Assembly: GCF_018320785.1 (NCBI RefSeq)
Contig: NC_054877.1
Span: 9,680,030 to 9,744,029, forward strand
Reading direction: 5' to 3'
DNA length: 64,000 nt
Source of the DNA: Cheilinus undulatus
Lineage: Eukaryota > Chordata > Actinopteri > Labriformes > Labridae
Both the position numbers and the translations under genes were made by a program. Shown here in pieces: positions 55,255 to 64,000 of the stretch. Position 1 is the first letter of the stretch; each line of letters begins with the position of its first letter. The notes below the pieces were generated by a model that did not search any database, was not told the DNA's origin, and saw only the letters and a program-made list of their open reading frames with translations.

Positions 55255-58200
55255 CTGAAAGAGAGAAGAGAGGAAAGATGACAGAGAGAAAGGATGAGAA
55301 AATAAAGAAAAGCATAAGACGAGAAGACAAATCAGAGGTCAGAGGCAGGAGAAGGAAAGACAGGTGATTAAAAAGTATCAGAAAAGACTGAATAAACAGA
55401 GAGCAAGAGAAAAAAGAAGCAAAGATTACAGGAATAGAAGACGATTAAGAATTTAAAGCATTATTAAGATAATAAAAGGAAGTAAGGCATGTTAATAAAG
55501 TAGACAAAGGTACAAGAAACACAAAAAAAAAAAAAAAAAAAAGCTAGGTCCTACATTTCTCATAGTGCAAACTTCTTTTAAGTCCACTGTTTCTGTTCGT
55601 CTGTAATTCATCCTGACAGCGTCTCATTCATCAGAGCCAGTTTTCCTCCGTCCTCCTCATCCAGGAGAGGAGTGATGTTGTCAAACAGGCAGCAGCTACA
55701 TCAGCTCATTGGTCAGCAGTTACTGAATGTGCAGAGCAGTTACAATCGATGTGTTCAGCTGACGCTCTCATCCTGCCTACAGATAAACTTTAATGGATTG
55801 AGTTGAATGTCCTTAGTCAACTCTGCTGATTTCTAGTCCTAATTTTTAGTTTCTCAAAGAAAACTCAAAAAATAATGGGAGTAAAAAATTAATTTAGGAC
55901 AGCTGTTTTCTATACTTGAGTGTTTTTTGCTCACCGAGAGTCCTGAGGAGAACAAACTGCATTCCTAAAGCAAACGGCCGCTCCTGCTCCGCTACAGACC
56001 TGCAGAACAAAACCAAAGAAAGACACATCTTTAAAGAGCACATTTCAGTCATATCAAAATAACTGCTGGAAAAGAAGGGCATACATCTGTTAAATTATTA
56101 ATGGTTCATTTTTGGTGTCAATTTTCTACATTTTTTGGGGGGATATTCATTTGAAAATTTGACATACTCCATCTGTGCAGCAATTACCACTCTCTGGAGC
56201 ACATAATCCCCTTACCAGTCCATCTTTGGAATTGATCTGATCTTTGATCCAACTCAAGCATGGGCCAGAATGCTACTCCCTTCTACTTGGAATTTGCACA
56301 AGGTCTGTTTATTAGAAGCCGCTGCCAAAATGTGTCAATCCATGTAAAACAGTTTGACACAAAAAGGAACGAGAAAAATACAACGCATCAGGTCAACTTC
56401 CTGCCATCCTGTGTTATCAATGTCAGGGTTCGCAGAGGTAACACTGCACCACGGATGAAGAGAAGTTAGCTTCACACGATTTTATAAGACACCACAAATT
56501 CATATAAAACAGAAACCTTTTCAATTGCTACTTTACTCATTCATGGAAAAAAATCAAGAAAAAATATTAAAGTGAACCAGCAAATCAACCCCAGTAAGGC
56601 AACGGAATCTGCTGTTTATGTTCTACTCTCATATTGGACTCATTGTAATCATGACCTTGCAGTTCCCATGAACTCAAAGTTCTCCTCTGATCTGATCGCT
56701 CATTTCCAGCTGCTCTGGGCTGTGCTCCAGAAAGACATTTAAAGCTGTAGATAGGTAGTATGTGGAATTTACAGGTCATGATACAAACAACACTTTGTAC
56801 ATATAGCTCATTGGCAAATATATCGATGTATCTAACATATTTAATATATTTGCCCAGCCTGAATCCAGTCCCTGCTCTTTAAATTGTATCACAGTCTGAA
56901 CAAGAGCATATGGCAGTGGCAGCCCCAGGGCCACAACCAGCCCCCCAGAGCTTCCCATCTGGCCCCAAGAGGATGACCAAATTCAGAAAACGTGATGAGG
57001 AAATTATGTTGTGGTTGTTTTGGTTCATAGTGTTTAATTGGATTTACAGGATTAGGTTTGGATAAATGTAGTTTTTGTTTTAAATAAACTAAGTTCAGGA
57101 ACTAAGACCACGCCTCTGCCTAATCTTATTTCCACTGCCCAACGTATATAAGCACGCCTCATTCATATGCCTCTGACTCTGCTTTCACATCCCTCCCACT
57201 CAAAACCCTTTTATTTGTAATTTTTCTCTTATTATAGGAACCACTGGGGGCTCCTTACTAAGAGTGACAAGGAGATGTCCCCCCACCCAGAGTCTCTACC
57301 CCTATGGTTTCCAGACGTTGTACCAACAGCTGCGGATACCAGCAAGTCATCGGGCCCCTCCATCCAGGTCTCAAGTTCTCAAACTCCCTTCGGCTACGCC
57401 ATCACCAGCTCAAGCCATTCGATCATCAATCTTAGATCAACCTTCACTACTAACGAAAGTCCCAAACCTTCAGCTTTCCTCGGATCGGACCAGTGCAAGA
57501 TATCCCACACCATCTCCACAACCACTCATCCTCTCATCCCTCGACCCTCATCCCTTCACTCCTTGACCCTTAAACTCATCCCCTCATCCCTCCATTTTTC
57601 TACCATTTCAATATTAAACTATTCAAACTAATATCTGACTAGTATGGTCTTTGTTAGTAAACATTAAGATAATACCTGTTAGGTTTGTGATGAAGCTGGT
57701 AGGGATAAACGTATCCCACATTTTTCCAGACCAAGTAGGAGTATGAATATTTACATTTAGATTCTCAGAGATACAAAATACAAATAAGAGCACCTAGTAA
57801 AACCATAACTTTTCAGGTGTTCTTCATTCATGCTCTTGACAATTTATCAGTGCATAGTTTCCATTCTCCTCTACTTTTTCATTTTCATTCATGTTAAAAT
57901 ATCAACAAACTGCAGACTTTGACTTCATATTCAAATACCCAGTACAGTATCTGCTATGTTTTATGAGTAAATGTACCTAGGCTTGGTATTGGTAATACCT
58001 GATACTGGTATCGGTATCTGTGCAGCACTAAAAGCTAGGGCATTAAAATCAGGGAATCATGGAGAAGAGGTAGGATTAAATATGTGAACACTTCCTCCCA
58101 CTCCATTGTGTAAACCAAATCATTGTTTTTAGCATTCTTGTGTTACACAGTGTTGTCTGTTTTGTGTAAAGTTATTTATTGCAAGACCATTTTGCTGTTT

Positions 58201-61200
58201 CTTCATGTTCAAAATACATTTCAAATAACAAAAATATTCAAATTCTAATTTATAATTAATCAAGACGCTATGAATTCCACATTTTTTAGAGAGAAACTCT
58301 TTAAGGAATCATTTCCTGAGTCCCCTCTTCATGCTTTGCTCACCAGCGCCCCCGTGTGTCAAACCCAGACTCGTACCTGAGGGTGACGATGATAGCGGAG
58401 GGCTGGGCACAGGCAGTGATGAGCGTGACGATGAAGAGGAAGATAAGGAAGGGGATGAGGGTGCTGCAGGTTCGGTCGCACTTCCCCGACACAGCGTAGC
58501 CATTCTCGTTCAGGTAGGTCTTGACAATGACGAGCTGCAGCTGGTTGCTGCCCTGACCGCTGGATGACGGCGTGATGACCTGTCTGCTCTGGACGCAGGC
58601 GCAGTCAGAGTAGTTACGAATCTGGAGGAGAGAGAAAGGTTAAGAGAATTAGAGATTTTATATCATCCCATCATATAAATACTGTGTTTAAGGAAGGTTA
58701 ATATCAGGAAAAAGCGCTCTAATCAATATCTATCAAAAAAAACAAAAAAAAAACAAAAGTCCTCTTAGTGTTTGGTGTCAATTTGTATTTTGCAGTTTTG
58801 TTGAAACATTGCATTAATGAAATAAAAGCTCCCTGCATAAACCATATGTAAATAACAAAAATAAAGAAATAACAAGCACAAATCCCAGAAAAGAAGACTG
58901 TGGTGAAGGTCAGAATCTCCTTTAAATACAGTTTTTTTTCCAGCGAGCAGCCAATAATCCAGCTGTTGGTTCCTACTGAACTAAAAGATGTTTAACTGGT
59001 TTATATTCTCAAGGTCATTGGCCGTTCTTACCCCGGTGCTGTCGTTAGCCACACTGCTGCAGCCGGCCAAGCAGGGGTTAAAGTACGTGATGCCATCAGA
59101 GCCACACACCGGAGCGTACTCGTGGATCTTACAGCCGCAGTTCACATTACAGCCTCCTGTCAGGTTCCTCTGGGTCATGGTGAGGGTCGGCCTGCAGAGG
59201 GAAAACAGCAGAGTCTTTAATAGGGTCTCTGTACACTTTTTAAAAATCAAAAACCTCTCACTAGTTTAAGATAAAACTCTTCATGACCTTTCATTTTGAA
59301 AATATAATCAAGATGAGTTAAAAAAAAAGGCCAAAAATCAATCTCCTCATTCAAGGTCAGGAAAAGAAGGGCTCCTAAGTGAGGAAATCCAAAAAGTCTC
59401 TCTAAAAATGAACTTTGTCTCCTCCTTTGACTTTCAAAGAGCAGGTTGATGGTAGCAGATGAATCAATATTCATGCCAGGATTGTGCAATATTGAATTTT
59501 CAATATAATAAAACCTTGCTTAATTTCCCTGTGGTATATGTTAATACCATCAAATGATTAAAATAATGTTATTCAAGATGCAGTCCAGGCTAGTGCTGCA
59601 GGATTTGTTAATAATGTGCATTTGTGATAACACTAAACGATTTCGTGTTTGTGACCATGATATATCAGTAGCATCATGAGTCTACTGGATTGTTTATAAA
59701 GGAAAATACAGAGAATAATGAGGGTTTTGAAAGTGTAATTATCAATTGAAAACATACAAATATGAAGTAGAATGAAAAAAATACAACACCTGAAGTTGTT
59801 ATGGTACCATTTTCCAAATTGTTTCATATTTTCACAAAAAATAAAAAGTTTTCCTTTTTTTTGAAAATAAAAGTTTCTACAGAGTGCAACAGTGGCACTT
59901 TTGTAAACTTCAAGGCCTTTCTGCAGGCATTTTTGTCAACCTTTCAAACTTTTATGCTGTATGTAGTTGCAGTTGCAATTGTAACTAGTTTAATTTAGGG
60001 CTGTCAACCAATTAAAATTTTTAATTATAATTATTCTCAGAATTTCTATGGTTAATCCTGTTGTTTATCATTTTTATTGCATTTTAAAACTCTATTCTTT
60101 TTCATTCAAACCTTTTCAATTTATGGATTTTTCTGCAGCTTAAACTAACAGTTACTGAAAGTCTGCTTTAATAAACAGATTAAAGATTATGACATGAACC
60201 TGAACACAGAAAAAGGAGCTTGTTATGGATTGTATGGATTGTTATGATAGTCTTATTTTAAAAATACCTGACACATGTTCTGCTGTGCTGAAAGCTCAGT
60301 GGATATGTTCTGCTGCTTCAATAAACAAGTAAAAAAAAGGCATGGAAATTTCTCTATTTTTGTATCGAAAAAGTATCGAACCGTGACAAAAACGTATCGA
60401 ACCGAACCGTGAATTTTGTGTATCGTTGCACTTCTTACTCATTGGCTGAGCTATCTGTGAGTTTTTAGAGAGAAATGAGACATTAAGGAGCAGTGCTGGA
60501 CTTATTTCAAATAAATGTGGCTGCAGGGAGATGCTGGCGTCGACTAACCCAGATGTACTGACAAGCAGAATAAAGCAAGCGATAAATCGCCCTAGATTAA
60601 CTGTGCAGCACTTGCTGGTGAGCAGAGCACATGCCTTCTCACTTCTTTCATTTAGTCCAAGAAATTCTTCTTTATCGGATAAAAAAAAAAAAAACAGTTA
60701 GAGCTGGAAGTGATTTGGAGTTCTTCACATACTTCACCTGTAAACTGACTAACTTTTATGTAATGTCTGCTGCTTTTACTCAATGGCTGTTACTGCATGC
60801 TTAATGGACAGTGGACTGGGTCTAATATTTGTATTAATATACAGTGCTTAACAAATGTATTAGACCACCCTAACCCTAACCAAAGTAAGGTTTATGCCAC
60901 AGCTGCCCTAAATTAACAGCATTGGTAATTACAAAAATCAGTTTTTATGTTTCTGCAATGGTTAATACACCAATATGTAGAAGCTCTTTAACCCAAATTA
61001 TATTTTTAATGCTAAAAAATAATAATTATTGTTATCCATGAATTTTCAAATTTACTGATTTACAAAAAAACTGAAAAAATTGTAAAGCACATTAATATTT
61101 CTTGATTAATATGTCAAATTATAGTTATTTACTTGCATTCCTGAACAGAGAAAATGGTTTTAATGGTTGAATGTTATGCTTGATTCATTTCTGACCTCTC

Positions 61201-63050
61201 AGAGAAGCCCAGTGAGCCGGCTCAAATTTGGGTAAATTCAGTTTGAAATTCCTCATTCCTGTTCAAAATGGTAAAACGTGGAGAGCTCACTGAAAATGAA
61301 AGAGTCCACATTAAAGCACTTCATGATGCTGGATGGTCTTTGAGACAAATATGACAGGTGGTCGAACAAATTTGTTAAGCACTGTATATTAGCATACAAT
61401 CAAACCTGCAAGATTGCTTGATGCATGCCTGACAACTGCAATCTTTATAAGCATTTTTTCTCATTTTACAGCACCGATATGCCTCCAGAAAGAAGAATTA
61501 AAGCAAATTTTTACATTACTTCACCATAGAAGAGCTGCAAATGCTACAGTTTGACTGCAGAGTGAACCACACATCGAAACCATGTAGTGACTTATACTTA
61601 ACTTATACACACTCATAAGGCATTTATCATAAACAATAAACTGCAAAATCAATGGCAGCAATTAAAGGGATACCATGGCTGTTTTTGAATACTTAACATA
61701 TCATTATTATTAATTATCATTCATTCACACTAGGATTAAATCTTTTCTATGTTGAAAATTCATCAAAATTACTTATAAAAGGACTAAGACATATTAATTA
61801 TTCTTCCACTATTCTTTATTGTCAACAAAATCTAGGGTAATCCCACATCTATACAGCTGTGATGCTCTGCAACATAAACCACAAGACTGATCATTAGGTA
61901 CCTATGGAATTAGCAAAATGGACGACATTAAAATCACCCAGAGTGTTGTTTTTGCATTTAATGTTCTTTAAAAATAGATCAAATATGAGTGCATAAGGGA
62001 AACTACTGACATGGATCCAGATATTATTTGTCTTGGTGCAAGAGGACAAGAGCACATTTGATTTTGAAGGGCATCAAGGACAAAAAAAAAAGACATATAA
62101 ATAAAAATGATAAGATGCAGATCTGCTGATAAAGATCAGAGGGCAGAGCAAATAAAGACAGACTTTTAAAAAAAAAGAGGAAAAACACAAAAAGAGACAA
62201 AAAAACTAGGGCCGTCAGCCAAAGATCCTCTCCTCCAAGCTGTCCTTGGACATTTTCCATCGTTGCCATGTAATCACCATCAGGGACACTGCGTCCAAAA
62301 GAAAACGCCTCCGTTTACTGGCTCTCTATCTGTTATCCTTCACCCATCTGATCGCTCGCTCCCCCCACTCCGACATCGGCCACAGATGGGGTGATAAAAA
62401 CTGCCGCTGACGCCGTCACACTGGGAAATGATTTAATACAAGAAAAGGCCAAACTGCAGTCAGAGAGCGGCTGTCTCTGATAACACGTGAAAGCTTTCAG
62501 GGACCGTGTTTGCTCCAGGAATTAACCCGAGCCAAGAGGTGACACCCTAAGGGAGCATTTAAGAACATAAAAGGGACGACTTTTAGACTAAATTAATCTG
62601 TGTCTCCATCAGACTTCACAATTTAGAGTCAGAAAGAGGGATTTTTTGAGAGACTGATAGTCTTTACGTTTTACTATAAAGCATTTTTATAAAAAAATAT
62701 TTGACATTATTTTAATTATCACAGTAAAACCTAGTATAGTAGAATGTCTGCCGAGACTGATTCATGTACATACAAAGCTAAAAGTACTTAAAAATGCAAA
62801 CTTTATTTAGGCATGTTATTTCTGATCATTTCAGCGGGCTGATGCACTCACCCAGTGGTGTATGGGATGTTGATTCCTCCTAGGTTGATGCTCTCACAGC
62901 CGACGATGAACAGTGTGGAGAAGCAGAGCAGAGAGACGCCGCTGCAGATCATGGCCAGCTTGGCCGACTCTCTGGCTCCCAGCTTCAGCTTCTTTATGAT
63001 GTATCCGCCCAGGACGATGCCCACGCCGGCGCTGGGCACGATAATCACAC
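54734..63050 (-). CDS. slco3a1: Solute carrier organic anion transporter 3A1, C-terminal half (5' exons beyond the window)
   Basis: Five minus-strand exons join in frame: 63050-62852, 59191-59032, 58621-58377, 55999-55935 and 55254-54734 (stop TGA at 54736-54734). Together they are 1190 nt, about 396 aa. The protein is a 12-helix OATP transporter of organic anions such as prostaglandins and thyroid hormone, based on known SLCO3A1 substrates. Visible features in order: two helices around PSAGVGIVLGGYIIKKLKLG and LAMICSGVSLLCFSTLFIVG; the Cys-rich Kazal-like extracellular loop (CNVNCGCKIHEYAPVCGSDG then TYFNPCLAGC); a helix around LIPFLIFLFIVTLITACAQP; FALGMQFVLLRTLAYIPTP; the last helix LKFLGFLFIFLTWYSIKYKE; and a long Pro/Ala-rich cytosolic tail. 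The match is to SLCO3A1 (YLNENGYAVSGKC, RPFALGMQFVLLRTLAYIPT), not other SLCO members. Teleost a/b paralogue status cannot be told. Confidence 0.95.
55255..55934 (-). other. slco3a1: slco3a1 last intron
   Basis: 680-bp intron, with a 20-base poly(A) run at about 55523-55542 and otherwise no recognised element. Confidence 0.7.
55935..55999 (-). CDS. slco3a1: slco3a1 65-bp exon (start of TM11)
   Basis: A small exon (SVAEQERPFALGMQFVLLRTL) with acceptor CTGCAG and donor GTGAGC. Both borders split codons (Arg and Ala), and the frame is preserved across the junctions. Confidence 0.94.
56000..58376 (-). other. slco3a1: slco3a1 intron containing an unexplained plus-strand segment
   Basis: 2.4-kb intron. 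Most of it is plain AT-rich DNA. The block 57000-57660 differs in composition (C/T-rich, see separate entry). Around 57975-58033 GATACTGGTATCGGTATC text resembles a MITE end. Confidence 0.6.
57145..57618 (+). other. Unexplained C-rich segment with TATA-like and poly(A)-like signals, antisense to slco3a1
   Basis: Plus strand: TATATAAG at 57145-57152, an acceptor-like TTCTCTTATTATAG at about 57225-57238, and two overlapping open frames (57264-57566 and 57275-57631) rich in Ser, Pro and Thr. ATTAAA follows at 57613-57618. I recognise no protein family. It could be a solo LTR or retroposon remnant, or a small antisense transcript. The reading frames alone are weak evidence for protein. Confidence 0.35.
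58377..58621 (-). CDS. slco3a1: slco3a1 exon (end of extracellular loop, TM10)
   Basis: Encodes IRNYSDCACVQSRQVITPSS, then VKTYLNENGYAVSGKCDRTC and the helix LIPFLIFLFIVTLITACAQP, ending in two bases of an Arg codon. Donor GTACGA. Confidence 0.95.
58622..59031 (-). other. slco3a1: slco3a1 intron, no element seen
   Basis: 410-bp intron with A-rich runs and normal GT/AG ends. Confidence 0.7.
59032..59191 (-). CDS. slco3a1: slco3a1 exon (Kazal-like loop)
   Basis: Encodes PTLTMTQRNLTGGCNVNCGC to VANDSTG. It carries most of the paired cysteines of the large extracellular loop between TM9 and TM10, plus NLT and NDST glycosylation sequons. Donor GTAAGA. Confidence 0.95.
60842..61384 (+). mobile_element. 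Internally deleted Tc1-like transposon, 543 bp
   Basis: The left end CAGTGCTTAACAAATGTATT and right end AATTTGTTAAGCACTG are inverted repeats, flanked by TA on both sides (60840-60841 and 61385-61386). Inside, only the first 28 or so transposase codons remain. Its ends differ from those of the other Tc1-type elements in the window. Confidence 0.88.
61268..61354 (+). pseudogene. Tc1-like transposase N-terminal stub
   Basis: ATG at 61268 begins MVKRGELTENERVHIKALHD, then AGWSLRQI and TGA. This is the first helix-turn-helix of a Tc1-type transposase. Everything after it, including the catalytic core, has been deleted. Confidence 0.8.
62852..63050 (-). CDS. slco3a1: slco3a1 exon (two membrane helices before the Kazal loop)
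   Basis: Acceptor CTTCAG before 63050 and donor GTGAGT after 62852. It starts two bases into a Gly codon (GVIIVPSAG) and ends INIPYTTG with two bases of the last codon. The next exon upstream lies right of 64000. Confidence 0.94.
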
Positions 63051-64000
63051 CTGAAGCAGGGCGGGGGAAACATATAGGACAAATTTAGACCTGCTACTTT
63101 ATGATACAATATTTCTTTTACAATTCAAAGCATGCTGGAAGGAGTGTAGAAGTAAATTAAGAGTATTATGTAGTAGTTAGGGTTAATTTTTTGACAGTTG
63201 TTCTAAACAAAAAAGCTCAGTCTGTTTATTGTATTTATCTTGCTGCTAACAAATATTTGGCAGAGGGACCAAATTTGTTGCTGGGTGCTGAAACCTGACC
63301 TACCAAATTGTAAGCTGTTTTCATACGGACACAAAAACACTGCACAAACTTTTCACACCAGGTTATCCAGACTTTTTCTTGAAGGCCCCTGAGAGTAATT
63401 CCTTCATTCTATCAGATTCATGTGTGACTTTGCATGACAAATATTTGCTACTATTTTGCTGATCTTCTCAGGTCATCTTTGAGTCAGAGTGAACATTTGT
63501 GCACAGTTTAGATGAAATCCCTCACAGCATTCTTGAGAAATTGACCACTAGCATTGAGGAATAAAAACCCTCTTCATAATATCAGTCACTGTTTCTTCAT
63601 CCGCCATCTTGGATTGTCCTTCTTACATCATGCTCTGTGTCCTGAGACGCCCCCTCCAATTGGACAGGAGAATCTCCTGCTGTGAGAAGATTTTAAGAAC
63701 AGCCTGTCCTGAAATTTTCAATCATTTTTCTGGAGTTTATACTTCAAAAGTCCTTGAGTCATAATCCAGAGAGAACAAACAGCAGTGGACAAAAAAAACC
63801 TGGAAACTGTGACCTTTTCAGGCTCTCCTGTAATATTTTGGATTCACCCACCACAGGCTGGTGTGAGATAAAAATAAGTCCACTAAGAGTGGCGTTTTTA
63901 TCACAGGCTTCCCGGCCCACTCCTCCCACAGCTGAGACAGTTATGCAACGCAACACAGGAACATTTCTGACAACAAAAGTCTTGTAGATGGGATTTCTTG
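63051..64000 (-). other. slco3a1: slco3a1 intron, right edge of window
   Basis: No further slco3a1 exon is recognisable up to base 64000; the N-terminal exons must lie beyond. No repeat recognised. Confidence 0.6.

Larger units (their letters stand above)
59192..62851 (-). other. slco3a1: slco3a1 intron, 3.7 kb
   Basis: Contains a hAT-type MITE end near 59997-60060 (TAGGGCTGTCAACCAATT), a GTATCGAACCGTGA block at about 60360-60437 related to 9945-10022, and the short Tc1-type element at 60842-61384. The rest, including 61390-62850, has no recognised feature. Confidence 0.6.

Noticed and set aside
60874..60889. Telomere-like CCCTAACCCTAACC
   Set aside because: Only two to three units, located in the arm of a Tc1-type mini-element; too short for an interstitial telomere block.
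1..64000. CRISPR arrays, tRNA or rRNA genes, operons, phage or integrated-virus genes
   Set aside because: None seen. The only regular array is the 51-bp minisatellite, which has no spacers; no cloverleaf or rRNA sequence was recognised; no viral structural or polymerase gene is present other than the LINE reverse transcriptase.

Overview
The window is nuclear DNA from a ray-finned (teleost) fish, probably a percomorph. The protein-coding exons are vertebrate, the introns use GT/AG, the intergenic DNA is AT-rich, and the repeats are those of fish genomes: several Tc1 families, hAT-type and TTAA-flanked MITEs, LINE 3' tails. There are no bacterial or viral genes and no operons.

Layout, left to right. 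(1) 1-2158: a broken Tc1 fragment, then the last two coding exons and 3' UTR of epdr1 (+), whose 5' part lies outside the window. (2) 2236-5820: a decayed LINE reverse transcriptase and a TTAGT-rich hAT-type MITE. (3) 5821-9520: an intact single-exon TRIM E3-ligase-type gene (+, 561 aa) bracketed by a diverged direct repeat. (4) 9521-17097: intergenic DNA with a three-level nest of transposons at 12.7-15.8 kb, in which a 1617-bp Tc1 copy sits inside an IS630-like element inside an outer MITE. (5) 17098-41985: stard3nl (+), with a probable promoter and noncoding first exon near 17.1-17.27 kb, an 11.6-kb first intron full of MITEs, seven coding exons (29077-38960, 229 aa), a probable intron in the 3' UTR containing a 51-bp minisatellite and a dead Tc1-like copy, and a poly(A) signal near 41963. 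(6) 41986-53607: intergenic DNA with another dead Tc1 copy, a 1-kb MITE and a 1.95-kb TTAA-flanked element. (7) 53608-64000: the 3' half of slco3a1 (-), five coding exons including the Kazal-type loop; its 5' exons lie beyond the right edge.

The genes do not form a pathway. Epdr1 is a secreted/lysosomal lipid-binding-type protein, STARD3NL is a late-endosomal four-pass protein that tethers endosomes to the ER through VAP proteins, SLCO3A1 is a plasma-membrane organic anion transporter, and the TRIM protein is probably a ubiquitin ligase of the expanded fish TRIM repertoire. epdr1 and stard3nl are also neighbours on human chromosome 7p14, so that linkage looks ancestral. slco3a1 is on another chromosome in human (15q).

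Most of the remaining structure comes from transposons. Several have exact boundaries and target-site duplications that can be read directly, including one hAT-type MITE whose end is 30 bp upstream of the exon 3 splice acceptor of stard3nl. I found no evidence for a wholly new biological system. The most useful leads are the TE/splice-site junction, the repeat pair around the TRIM gene, a ZNF143-like promoter motif, clustered uORFs, and an unexplained TATA-to-poly(A) segment antisense in an slco3a1 intron.
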